Of a stretch of DNA of 64,000 nt, positions 27,075-40,088 are shown one piece after another. The stretch's first letter is position 1, and every line of letters begins with the position of its first letter. A program made the position numbers and the translations under genes. The stretch is from Lantana camara. Its lineage: Eukaryota; Streptophyta; Magnoliopsida; Lamiales; Verbenaceae. The notes below the pieces were generated by a model. It was not told the DNA's origin. It saw only the letters and a list, made by a program, of their open reading frames with translations, and searched no databases. Location of the stretch: NCBI GenBank assembly GCA_037501455.1, contig CM074865.1, positions 83,650,501-83,714,500 on the forward strand. Reading direction: 5' to 3'.

Positions 27075-28990
27075 GTGTGATAAGATATACACGAGTTTCT
27101 GGACTCATCAAAAATTGAAAAAGCTCTAAGGGGACCCGTTTTGACTCTGGCCAAAATTTCAAATCCATTTCTATGAAGTATTTGGACGAATATGACCACT
27201 CTAACCACCTATTTCACTTATTTATGAACAATCGTGTATAGTTTTTCCATGAGTGATAAGATATACACGAGTTTCTGAACGCATCAAAAACTTGAAAAAG
27301 CCGTACAGGGGACCCCTCTTGAGTCTGGCCAAAATTTCAAATTCATTTTTATGGAGTATTTGGACCAATATGACCACTCTAACCACACATTTCACTTATT
27401 AATGAACGATCACACATAGTTTTTCCATGTGTGATAAGATATTCACGAGTTTCGGGACTCATCAAAAAATTGAAAAAGCTGTAAGGGGGACCCCTTTTGA
27501 CTCTGGCCCAAATTTCAAATTCATTTCTATGGAGTATTTGAACGAATATGACCACTCTAACCACCCGTTTCACTTATTTATGACCGATCATATATAGTTT
27601 TTCCATATGTGATAAGATATACAAGAGTTTCTGGAGTCATCAAAAAATTGAAAAAGCTGTAAGGGGGACACCTTTTGACTTTGGCCAAAATTTTAAATTC
27701 ATTTTCATGGAGTATTTGGACGAATTTGACCACTATAACCACCTATTTCACTTATTTCTGAACGATCATACATAGTTTTTCCATGTGTGATAAGATATAT
27801 ACGAGTTTCTAGACTCATCAAAAAATTGAAAAAGGTGTAAGGGGGACACCTTTTGGCCCTGGCCCAAGTTTCAAATTCATTTCTATGGAGTATATGGACG
27901 ACAATGATCACTGGAACCACTCATTTCACTTTTTTATGAACGATCATGCATAGTTTTTCCATGTTTGATAAGATAGACACGAGTTTCTGGACTCATGAAA
28001 AAATTGAAAAAGCTCTAAGGGGGACCCCTTTTGACTCTGGTCAAAATTTCAAATTCATTTCTATGGAGTATTTGGAAGAATTTGGCCACTCTAACCACCC
28101 ATTTCACTTATTTATGAACGATCATGCATAGTTTTTCCATGTGTGATAAGATATATACGAGTATTTGGACTCATCAAAAAATTGAAAAAGCTGTAAGAGG
28201 GACCAGGTTTGACTCTGGCAAAAATTTCAACTTCATTTCTACAGAGTATTTGGACGAATATGACCACTCTAACCAGCTATTTCACTTATTTATGAATGAC
28301 CATGCATAGTTTTTCCATGTGTGATAAGATATACACGAGTTTCTGGACTCATAAAAAAATTGAAAAAGCTGTAAGGGGGACTCCTTTTGACTCTGGCCGA
28401 AATTTCAAATTTATTTCTACGGAGTATTTGAACAAATATGACCACTCTAACCACCCTTTTCACTTATTTATGAACGATCATATATAGTTTTTCCATATGT
28501 GATAAGATATACAAGAGTTTCTAGACTCATCAAAAAATTGAAAAAGCTGTAAGGGGACATCTTTTGACTTTGGCCAAAATTTCAAACTCATTTCCATGGA
28601 TTATTTGGACGAATTTGACCACTATAACCACCTATTTCACTTATTTATGAACGATCATACGTTGTTTTTCCATGTGTGATAAGATATATATAAGTTTCTG
28701 GACTCATCAAAAAATTGAAAAAGGTGTAAGGGGGACCCCTTTTGGCTCTGGCCAAAGTTTCAAATTCATTTCTATGGAGTATATGGACGACTATGATCAC
28801 TGGAACCACTCATTTCACTTTTTTATGAACGATCATGCATAGTTTTTCCATGCGTGCTAAGATAGACACAAGTTTTTGGACTCATCAAAAAATTGAAAAA
28901 GCTCTAAGGGGGACCCCGTTTGACTCTGGTCAAAATTTCAAATTCATTTCTATGGAGTATTTGGAAGAATTTGGCCACTCTAACCACCCA
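27075..28990 (+). repeat. 11-mer HOR (1,955 bp), second family, copy 2
   Basis: Tandem copy of 25120-27074, ending at a register switch near 28990. Private changes include TATTTCTGAACGATC near 27756, GGCCCTGGCCCAAG near 27855, CATGAAAAAATTG near 27994 and GAGTATTTGGACTC near 28160. Several of these are shared with later copies, which makes this copy or a close relative a likely source for them. Confidence 0.8.
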
Positions 28991-29539
28991 TTTCACTTAT
29001 TTATGAACGATCATGCATAGTTTTTCCATGTGTGATAAGATATATACGAGTATTTGGACTCATCAAAAAATTGAAAAAGCTGTAAGGGGGACCAGGTTTG
29101 ACTCTGGCAAAAATTTCAAATTCATTTCTATGGAGTATTTGGACGAATATGACCACTCTAACCAGCTATTTCACTTATTTATGAATGACCATTCATAGTT
29201 TTTCCATGTGATAAGATATACACGAGTTTCTGGACTCATCTAAAAATTGAAAAAGCTGTAAGGGGGACTCCTTTTGACTCTGGCCGAAATTTCAAATTTA
29301 TTTCTACGGAGTATTTAAACGAATATGACCACTCTAACCACCCTTTTCACTTATTTATGAACGATCATATATAGTTTTTTCGTATGTGATAAGATATACA
29401 AGAGTTTCTAGAGTCATCAAAAAATTGAAAAAGCTGTAAGGGGATATCTTTTGACTTTGGCCAAAATTTCAAACTCATTTCCATGGATTATTTGGACGAA
29501 TTTGACCACTATAACCACCTATTTCACTTATTTATGAAC
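28991..29539 (+). repeat. Three-monomer junction between 11-mer blocks
   Basis: From about 28990 the sequence matches 28101 onward at 889 bp (five monomers), including the rare GAGTATTTGGACTC variant. The next monomer begins CATTCATAGTTTTTCC and has lost one GT (CCATGTGATAAG near 29206). The same pair occurs near 35236 and 44650. The block adds one monomer to the local spacing: the TGACCATGCATAG monomers at 28296 and 30428 are 2,132 bp apart instead of 1,955. Confidence 0.75.
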
Positions 29540-32500
29540 GATCACACATAGTTTTTCCATGTGTGATAAGATATTCACGAGTTTTGGGACTCATCAAAAA
29601 ATTGAAAAAGCTGTAAGGGGGACCCCTTTTGACTCTGGCCCAAATTTCAAATTCATTTCTATGGAGTATTTGAACGAATATGACCACTCTAACCACCCGT
29701 TTCACTTATTTATGAACGATCATATATAGTTTTTCCATATGTGATAAGATATACAAGAGTTTCTGGAGTCATCAAAAAATTGAAAAAGCTGTAAGGGGGA
29801 CACCTTTTGACTTTGGCCAAAATTTCAAATTCATTTTCATGGAGTATTTGGACGAATTTGACCACTATAACCACCTATTTCACTTATTTATGAACGATCA
29901 TACATAGTTTTTCCATGTGTGATAAGATATATACGAGTTTCTGGACTCATCAAAAAATTGAAAAAGGTGTAAGGGGGACACCTTTTGGCTCTGGCCAAAG
30001 TTTCAAATTCATTTCTATGGAGTATATGGACGACAATGATCACTGGAACCACTCATTTCACTTTTTTATGAACGATCATGCATAGTTTTTCCATGTGTGA
30101 TAAGATAGACACGAGTTTCTGGACTCATCAAAAAATTGAAAAAGCTCTAAGGGGGACCCCTTTTGACTCTGGTCAAAATTTCAAATTCATTTCTATGGAG
30201 TATTTGGAAGAATTTGGCCACTCTAACCACCCATTTCACTTATTTATGAACGATCATGCATAGTTTTTCCATGTGTGATAAGAGATATACGAGTTTTTGG
30301 ACTCATCAAAAAATTGAAAAAGCTGTTAGGGGGAGCAGGTTTGACTCTGGCAAAAATTTCAAATTCATTTCTACGGAGTATTTGGACGAATATGACCACT
30401 CTAACTAGCTATTTCACTTATTTATGAATGACCATGCATAGTTTTTCCATGTGTGATAAGATATACACGAGTTTCTGGACTCATCAAAAAATTGAAAAAG
30501 CTGTAAGGGGAACTCCTTTTGACTCTGGCCGAAATTTCAAATTTATTTCTACGGAGTATTTGAACAAATATGACCACTCTAACCACCCTTTTCACATATT
30601 TATGAACGATCATATATAGTTTTTCCATATGTGATAAGATATACAAGAGTTTCTAGGCTCATCAAAAAATTGAAAAAGCTGTAAGGGGACATCTTTTGAC
30701 TTTGGCCAAAATTTCAAACTCATTTCCATGGATTATTTGGACGAATTTGTCCACTATAACCACCTATTTCACTTATTTATGAACGATCATACGTTGTTTT
30801 TCCATGTGATAAGATATATATGAGTTTCTGGACTCATCAAAAAATTGAAAAAGGTGTAAGGGGGACCCCTTTTGGCTCTGGCCAAAGTTTCAAATTCATT
30901 TCTATGGAGTATATGGACGACTATGATCACTGGAACCACTCATTTCACTTTTTTATGAACGATCATGCATAGTTTTTCCATGCGTGCTAAGATAGACACA
31001 AGTTTTTGGACTCATCAAAAAATTGAAAAAGCTCTAAGGGGGACCCCGTTTGACTCTGGTCAAAATTTCAAATTCATTTCTATGGAGTATTTGGAAGAAT
31101 TTGGCCACTCTAACCACCCATTTCACTTATTTGTGAACAATCATGCATAGTTTTTCCCTGTGTGATAAGATATACACGAGTTTCTGGACTCATCAAAAAT
31201 TGAAAAAGCTCTAAGGGGACCCGTTTTGACTCTGGCCAAAATTTCAAATCCATTTCTATGAAGTATTTGGACGAATATGACCACTCTAACCACCAATTTC
31301 ACTTATTTATGAACAATCGTGTATAGTTTTTCCATGAGTGATAAGATATACACGAGTTTCTGAACGCATCAAAAACTTGAAAAAGCCGTACAGGGGACCC
31401 CTCTTGAGTCTGGCCAAAATTTCAAATTCATTTTTATGGAGTATTTGGACCAATATGACCACTCTAACCACACATTTCACTTATTAATGAACGATCACAC
31501 ATAGTTTTTCCATGTGTGATAAGATATTCACGAGTTTCGGGACTCATCAAAAAATTGAAAAAGCTGTAAGGGGGACCCCTTTTGACTCTGGCCCAAATTT
31601 CAAATTCATTTCTATGGAGTATTTGAACGAATATGACCACTCTAACCACCCGTTTCACTTATTTATGACCGATCATATATAGTTTTTCCATATGTGATAA
31701 GATATACAAGAGTTTCTGGAGTCATCAAAAAATTGAAAAAGCTGTAAGGGGGACACCTTTTGACTTTGGCCAAAATTTTAAATTCATTTTCATGGAGTAT
31801 TTGGACGAATTTGACCACTATAACCACCTATTTCACTTATTTATGAACGATCATACATAGTTTTTCCATGTGTGATAAGATATATACGAGTTTCTAGACT
31901 CATCAAAAAATTGAAAAAGGTGTAAGGGGGACACCTTTTGGCCCTGGCCCAAGTTTCAAATTCATTTCTATGGAGTATATGGACGACAATGATCACTGGA
32001 ACCACTCATTTCACTTTTTTATGAACGATCATGCATAGTTTTTCCATGTGTGATAAGATAGACACGAGTTTCTGGACTCATGAAAAAATTGAAAAAGCTC
32101 TAAGGGGGACCCCTTTTGACTCTGGTCAAAATTTCAAATTCATTTCTATGGAGTATTTGGAAGAATTTGGCCACTCTAACCACCCATTTCACTTATTTAT
32201 GAACGATAATGCATAGTTTTTCCATGTGTGATAAGATATATACGAGTTTTTGGACTCATCAAAAAATTGAAAAAGCTGTAAGAGGGACCAGGTTTGACTC
32301 TGGCAAAAATTTCAACTTCATTTCTACGGAGTATTTGGACGAATATGACCACTCTAACCAGCTATTTCACTTATTTATGAATGACCATGCATAGTTTTTC
32401 CATGTGTGATAAGATATACACGAGTTTCTGGACTCATAAAAAAATTGAAAAAGCTGTAAGGGGGACTCCTTTTGACTCTGGCCGAAATTTCAAATTTATT

Positions 32501-33073
32501 TCTACGGAGTATTTGAACAAATATGACCACTCTAACCACCCTTTTCACTTATTTATGAACGATCATATATAGTTTTTCCATATGTGATAAGATATACAAG
32601 AGTTTCTAGACTCATCAAAAAATTGAAAAAGCTGTAAGGGGACATCTTTTGACTTTGGCCAAAATTTCAAACTCATTTCCATGGATTATTTGGACGAATT
32701 TGACCACTATAACCACCTATTTCACTTATTTATGAACGATCATACGTTGTTTTTCCATGTGATAAGATATATATGAGTTTCTGGACTCATCAAAAAATTG
32801 AAAAAGGTGTAAGGGGGACCCCTTTTGGCTCTGGCCAAAGTTTCAAATTCATTTCTATGGAGTATATGGACGACTATGATCACTGGAACCACTCATTTCA
32901 CTTTTTTATGAACGATCATGCATAGTTTTTCCATGCGTGCTAAGATAGACACAAGTTTTTGGACTCATCAAAAAATTGAAAAAGCTCTAAGGGGGACCCC
33001 GTTTGACTCTGGTCAAAATTTCAAATTCATTTCTATGGAGTATTTGGAAGAATTTGGCCACTCTAACCACCCA
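29540..33073 (+). repeat. Second copy of a ~3.5 kb segment (offset ~4,087 bp)
   Basis: Matches 25453-28990 at 4,087 bp, shrinking to 4,085 and then 4,083 bp because of 2 bp losses in the GTGTG run near 30803 and 32756. The distinctive GAGTTTTGGGACTC near 25497 and 29584 anchors the left edge. It contains one full 11-mer repeat of its own (30965 and 32918 are 1,953 bp apart). Confidence 0.83.
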
Positions 33074-34720
33074 TTTCACTTATTTGTGAACAATCATGCA
33101 TAGTTTTTCCCTGTGTGATAAGATATACACGAGTTTCTGGACTCATCAAAAATTGAAAAAGCTCTAAGGGGACCCGTTTTGACTCTGGCCAAAATTTCAA
33201 ATCCATTTCTATGAAGTATTTGGACGAATATGACCACTCTAACCACCAATTTCACTTATTTATGAACAATCGTGTATAGTTTTTCCATGAGTGATAAGAT
33301 ATACACGAGTTTCTGAACGCATCAAAAACTTGAAAAAGCCGTACAGGGGACCCCTCTTGAGTCTGGCCAAAATTTCAAATTCATTTTTATGGAGTATTTG
33401 GACCAATATGACCATTCTAACCACACATTTCACTTATTAATGAACGATCACACATAGTTTTTCCATGTGTGATAAGATATTCACGAGTTTCGGGACTCAT
33501 CAAAAAATTGAAAAAGCTGTAAGGGGGACCCCTTTTGACTCTGGCCCAAATTTCAAATTCATTTCTATGGAGTATTTGAACGAATATGACCACTCTAACC
33601 ACCCGTTTCACTTATTTATGACCGATCATATATAGTTTTTCCATATGTGATAAGATATACAAGAGTTTCTGGAGTCATCAAAAAATTGAAAAAGCTGTAA
33701 GGGGGACACCTTTTGACTTTGGCCAAAATTTTAAATTCATTTTCATGGAGTATTTGGACGAATTTGACCACTATAACCACCTATTTCACTTATTTATGAA
33801 CGATCATACATAGTTTTTCCATGTGTGATAAGATATATACGAGTTTCTAGACTCATCAAAAAATTGAAAAAGGTGTAAGGGGGACACCTTTTGGCCCTGG
33901 CCCAAGTTTCAAATTCATTTCTATGGAGTATATGGACGACAATGATCACTGGAACCACTCATTTCACTTTTTTATGAACGATCATGCATAGTTTTTCCAT
34001 GTGTGATAAGATAGACACGAGTTTCTGGACTCATGAAAAAATTGAAAAAGCTCTAAGGGGGACCCCTTTTGACTCTGGTCAAAATTTCAAATTCATTTCT
34101 ATGGAGTATTTGGAAGAATTTGGCCACTCTAACCACCCATTTCACTTATTTATGAACGATAATGCATAGTTTTTCCATGTGTGATAAGATATATACGAGT
34201 TTTTGGACTCATCAAAAAATTGAAAAAGCTGTAAGAGGGACCAGGTTTGACTCTGGCAAAAATTTCAACTTCATTTCTACGGAGTATTTGGACGAATATG
34301 ACCACTCTAACCAGCTATTTCACTTATTTATGAATGACCATGCATAGTTTTTCCATGTGTGATAAGATATACACGAGTTTCTGGACTCATAAAAAAATTG
34401 AAAAAGCTGTAAGGGGGACTCCTTTTGACTCTGGCCGAAATTTCAAATTTATTTCTACGGAGTATTTGAACAAATATGACCACTCTAACCACCCTTTTCA
34501 CTTATTTATGAACGATCATATATAGTTTTTCCATATGTGATAAGATATACAAGAGTTTCTAGACTCATCAAAAAATTGAAAAAGCTGTAAGGGGACATCT
34601 TTTGACTTTGGCCAAAATTTCAAACTCATTTCCATGGATTATTTGGACGAATTTGACCACTATAACCACCTATTTCACTTATTTATGAACGATCATACGT
34701 TGTTTTTCCATGTGTGATAA
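33074..34720 (+). repeat. 11-mer HOR, second family, further partial copy
   Basis: Matches 31121-32767 at 1,953 bp, with shared AACGATAATGCATAG (near 32205 and 34158), CATGAAAAAATTG and TTCAACTTCATTTC. It stops near 34720, where ATATATAAGTTTC and then TAGTTTCTCCATG mark a different lineage. Confidence 0.8.
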
Positions 34721-35758
34721 GATATATATAAGTTTCTGGACTCATCAAAAAATTGAAAAAGGTGTAAGGGGGACCCCTTTTGGCTCTGGCCAAAGTTTCA
34801 AATTCATTTCTATGGAGTATATGGACGACTATGATCACTGGAACCACTCATTTCACTTTTTTATGAACGATCATGCATAGTTTCTCCATGTGTGCTAAGA
34901 TAGACACGAGTTTTTGGACTCATCAAAAAATTGAAAAAGCTCTAAGGGGGACCCCTTTGACTCTGGTCAAAATTTCAAATTCATTTCTATGGAGTATTTG
35001 GAAGAATTTGGCCACTCTAACCACCCATTTCACTTATTTATGAACGATCATGCATAGTTTTTCCATGTGTGATAAGATATATACGAGTTTTTGGACTCAT
35101 CAAAAAATTGAAAAAGCTGTAAGGGGGACCAGGTTTGACTCTGGCAAAAATTTCAAATTCATTTCTATGGAGTATTTGGACGAATATGACCACTCTAACC
35201 AGCTATTTCACTTATTTATGAATGACCATTCATAGTTTTTCCATGTGATAAGATATACACGAGTTTCTGGACTCATCAAAAAATTGAAAAAGCTGTAAGG
35301 GGGACTCCTTTTGACTCTGGCCGAAATTTCAAATTTATTTCTACGGAGTATTTAAACGAATATGACCACTCTAACCACCCTTTTCACTTATTTATGAACG
35401 ATCATATATAGTTTTTCCGTATGTGATAAGATATACAAGAGTTTCTAGAGTCATCAAAAAATTGAAAAAGCTGTAAGGGGATATCTTTTGACTTTGGCCA
35501 AAATTTCAAACTCATTTCCATGGATTATTTGGACGAATTTGACCACTATAACCACCTATTTCACTTATTTATGAACGATCATACATAGTTTTTCCATGTG
35601 CGATAAGATATATTCGAGTTTCTGGACTCATCAAAAAATTGAAAAAGGTGTAAGCGGGACCCCTTTTGGCTCTAGCCAAAGTTTCAAATTCATTTCAATG
35701 GAGTATATGGACGAATATGATCACTGGAACCACTCATTTCACTTTTTTATGAACGATC
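34721..35758 (+). repeat. Six monomers linking the 11-mer and 8-mer domains
   Basis: Full-length monomers with the TAGTTTCTCC variant near 34880, the ATTCATAG + CCATGTGATAAG pair near 35230, TTTTTCCGTATGTG near 35413, GGGGATATCTTTTG near 35476 and the CATGTGCGATAAG monomer near 35596. The same series recurs 9,412 bp downstream (44.1-45.2 kb). Confidence 0.8.
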
Positions 35759-37177
35759 ATGCATAGTTTTTCCATGTGTGATAAGATAGACACGAGTTTC
35801 TGGACTCAACAAAAAATTGAAAAAGCTCTAAGGGGGACCCCTTTTGACTCTGGTCAAAATTTCAAATTCATTTCTATGGAGTATTTGGAAGAATTTGGCC
35901 ACTCTAACCACCCATTTCACTTATTTATGAACGATCATGCATAGTTTTTCCATATGTGATAAGATATATACGAGTTTTTGGACTCATCAAAAAATTGAAA
36001 AAGCTGTAAGGGGGACCAGGTTTGACTCTGGCAAAAATTTCAAATTCATTTCTATGGAGTATTTGGACGAATATGACCACTCTAACCAGCCATTTCACTT
36101 ATTTATGAATGACCATGCATAGTTTTTCCATGTGTGATAAGATATACACGAGTTTCTGGACTCATCAAAAAATTGAAAAAGCTGTAAGGGGGACTCCTTT
36201 TGACTCTGGCCGAAATTTCAAATAGATTTCTACGGAGTATTTGAACGAATATGACCACTCTAACCACCCTTTTCACTTATTTATGAACGATCATATATAG
36301 TTTTTCCATATGTGATAAGATATACAAGAGTTTCTAGAGTCATCAAAAAATTGAAAAAGCTGTAAGGGGACATCTTTTGACTTTGGCCAAAATTTCAAAC
36401 TCATTTCCATGGATTATTTGGACGAATTTGACCACTATAACCACCTATTTCACTTATTTATGAACGATCATACGTTGTTTTTCCATGTGTGATAAGATAT
36501 ATACGAGTTTCTGGACTCATCAAAAAATTGAAAAAGGTGTAAGGGGGACCCCTTTTGGCTCTGGCCAAAGTTTCAAATTCATTTCTATGGAGTATATGGA
36601 CGACTATGATCACTGGAACCACTCATTTCACTTTTTTATGAACGATCATGCATAGTTTCTCCATGTGTGCTAAGATAGACACGAGTTTTTGGACTCATCA
36701 AAAAATTGAAAAAGCTCTAAGGGGGACCCCTTTGACTCTGGTCAAAATTTCAAATTCATTTCTATGGAGTATTTGGAAGAATTTGGCCACTCTAACCACC
36801 CATTTCACTTATTTATGAACGATCATGCATAGTTTTTCCCTGTGTGATAAGATATACACGAGTTTCTGGACTCATCAAAAATTGAAAAAGCTGTAAGGCG
36901 GACCCGTTTTGACTCTGGCCAAAATTTCAAATTCAATTCTATGGAGTATTTGGACGAATTTGACCACTCTAAACACCCATTTCACTTATTTACGAACGAT
37001 CATGCATAGTTTTTCCAGGTGTGATAAGATATACATGAGTTTTTGGACTCATCAAAAATTGAAACAGCTGTAAGGGGACCCGTTTTGACTCTGGCCAAAA
37101 TTCAAATTCAATTCTATGGAGTATTTGGACGAATTTGACCACTCTAAACACCCATTTCACTTTTTTTATGAACGATC
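35759..37177 (+). repeat. 8-mer HOR (1,419 bp), copy 1
   Basis: 35759, 35937 and the following monomers recur at 37178, 37356 and onward, exactly 1,419 bp later. The eight monomers include one with an extra short G-run (GGCGGACCCG near 36898), one starting CCAGGTGTGATAAG near 37016 with GAAACAGCTG, and a junction with a longer T-run (CACTTTTTTTATG near 37159). Confidence 0.85.
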
Positions 37178-40088
37178 ATGCATAGTTTTTCCATGTGTGA
37201 TAAGATAGACACGAGTTTCTGGAGTCAACAAAAAATTGAAAAAGCTCTAAGGGGGACCCCTTTTGACTCTGGTCAAAATTTCAAATTCATTTCTATGGAG
37301 TATTTGGAAGAATTTGGCCACTCTAACCACCCATTTCACTTATTTATGAGCGATCATGCATAGTTTTTCCATATGTGATAAGATATATACGAGTTTTTGG
37401 ACTCATCAAAAAATTGAAAAAGCTGTAAGGGGGACCAGGTTTGACTCTGGCAAAAATTTCAAATTCATTTCTATGGAGTATTTGGACGAATATGACCACT
37501 CTAACCAGCCATTTCACTTATTTATGAATGACCATGCATAGTTTTTCCATGTGTGATAAGATATACACGAGTTTCTGGACTCATCAAAAAATTGAAAAAG
37601 CTGTAAGGGGGACTCCTTTTGACTCTGGCCGAAATTTCAAATAGATTTCTACGGAGTATTTGAACGAATATGACCACTCTAACCACCCTTTTCACTTATT
37701 TATGAACGATCATATATAGTTTTTCCATATGTGATAAGATATAAAAGAGTTTCTAGAGTCATCAAAAAATTGAAAAAGCTGTAAGGGGACATCTTTTGAC
37801 TTTGGCCAAAATTTCAAACTCATTTCCATGGATTATTTGGACGAATTTGACCACTATAACCACCTATTTCACTTATTTATGAACGATCATATGTTGTTTT
37901 TCCATGTGTGATAAGATATATACGAGTTTCTGGACTCATCAAAAAATTGAAAAAGGTGTAAGGGGGACCCCTTTTGGCTCTGGCCAAAGTTTCAAATTCA
38001 TTTCTATGGAGTATATGGACGACTATGATCACTGGAACCACTCATTTCACTTTTTTATGAACGATCATGCATAGTTTTTCCATGTGTGATAAGATAGACA
38101 CGAGTTTCTGGACTCATCAAAAAATTGAAAAAGCTCTAAGAGGGACCCCTTTTGACTCTGGTCAAAATTTCAAATTCATTTCTATGGAGTATTTGGAAGA
38201 ATTTGGCCACTCTAACCACCCATTTCACTTATTTATGAACGATCATGCATAGTTTTTCCATGTGTGATAAGAGATATACGAGTTTTTGGACTCATCAAAA
38301 AATTGAAAAAGCTGTTAGGGGGACCAGGTTTGACTCTGGCAAAAATTTCAAATTCATTTCTACGGAGTATTTGGACGAATATGACCACTCTAACTAGCTA
38401 TTTCACTAATTTATGAATGACCATGCATAGTTTTTCCATGTGTGATAAGATATACACGAGTTTCTGGACTCATCAAAAAATTGAAAAAGCTGTAAGGGGA
38501 ACTCCTTTTGACTCTGGCCGAAATTTCAAATTTATTTCTACGGAGTATTTGAACAAATATGACCACTCTAACCACCCTTTTCACATATTTATGAACGATC
38601 ATATATAGTTTTTCCATATGTGATAAGATATACAAGAGTTTCTAGGCTCATCAAAAAATTGAAAAAGCTGTAAGGGGACATCTTTTGACTTTGGCCAAAA
38701 TTTCAAACTCATTTCCATGGATTATTTGGACGAATTTGTCCACTATAACCACCTATTTCACTTATTTATGAACGATCATACGTTGTTTTTCCATGTGTGA
38801 TAAGATTTATATGAGTTTCTGGACTCATCAAAAAATTGAAAAAGGTGTAAGGGGGACCCCTTTTGGCTCTGGCCAAAGTTTCAAATTCATTTCTATGGAG
38901 TATATGGACGACTATGATCACTGGAACCACTCATTTCACTTTTTTATGAACGATCATGTATAGTTTTTCCATGCGTGCTAAGATAGACACAAGTTTTTGG
39001 ACTCATCAAAAAATTGAAAAAGCTCTAAGGGGGACCCCGTTTGACTCTGGTCAAAATTTCAAATTCATTTCTATGGAGTATTTGGAAGAATTTGGCCACT
39101 CTAACCACCCATTTCACTTATTTTTGAACAATCATGCATAGTTTTTCCCTGTGTGATAAGATATACACGAGTTTCTGGACTCATCAAAAATTGAAAAAGC
39201 TCTAAGGGGACCCGTTTTGACTCTGGCCAAAATTTCAAATCCATTTCTATGAAGTATTTGGACGACTATGACCACTCTAACCACCTATTTCACTTATTTA
39301 TGAACAATCGTGTATAGTTTTTCCATGAGTGATAAGATATACACGAGTTTCTGAACGCATCAAAAACTTGAAAAAGCCGTACAGGGGACCCCTCTTGAGT
39401 CTGGCCAAAATTTCAAATTCATTTTTATGGAGTATTTGGACCAATATGACCACTCTAACCACACATTTCACTTATTAATGAACGATCACACATAGTTTTT
39501 CCATGTGTGATAAGATATTCACGAGTTTCGGGACTCATCAAAAAATTGAAAAAGCTGTAAGGGGGACCCCTTTTGACTCTGGCCCAAATTTCAAATTCAT
39601 TTCTATGGAGTATTTGAACGAATATGACCACTCTAACCACCCGTTTCACTTATTTATGACCGATCATATATAGTTTTTCCATATGTGATAAGATATACAA
39701 GAGTTTCTGGAGTCATCAAAAAATTGAAAAAGCTGTAAGGGGGACACCTTTTGACTTTGGCCAAAATTTTAAATTCATTTTCATGGAGTATTTGGACGAA
39801 TTTGACCACTATAACCACCTATTTCACTTATTTCTGAACGATCATACATAGTTTTTCCATGTGTGATAAGATATATACGAGTTTCTAGACTCATCAAAAA
39901 ATTGAAAAAGGTGTAAGGGGGACACCTTTTGGCCCTGGCCCAAGTTTCAAATTCATTTCTATGGAGTATATGGACGACAATGATCACTGGAACCACTCAT
40001 TTCACTTTTTTATGAACGATCATGCATAGTTTTTCCATGTGTGATAAGATAGACACGAGTTTCTGGACTCATGAAAAAATTGAAAAAG
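36715..40088 (+). repeat. 19-mer HOR (3,374 bp), copy 1
   Basis: Every landmark in this copy recurs 3,374 bp downstream: 37178 and 40552, 38067 and 41441, 38956 and 42330, 39455 and 42829, 39781 and 43155. Rare variants are shared, such as GATATAAAAGAG near 37739 and 41113, ATCATATGTTG near 37889 and 41263, and GATTTATATGAG near 38804 and 42178. The left edge lies near 36715, the first point after which the copies agree. It overlaps the 8-mer copy because the two levels are nested. Confidence 0.92.
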
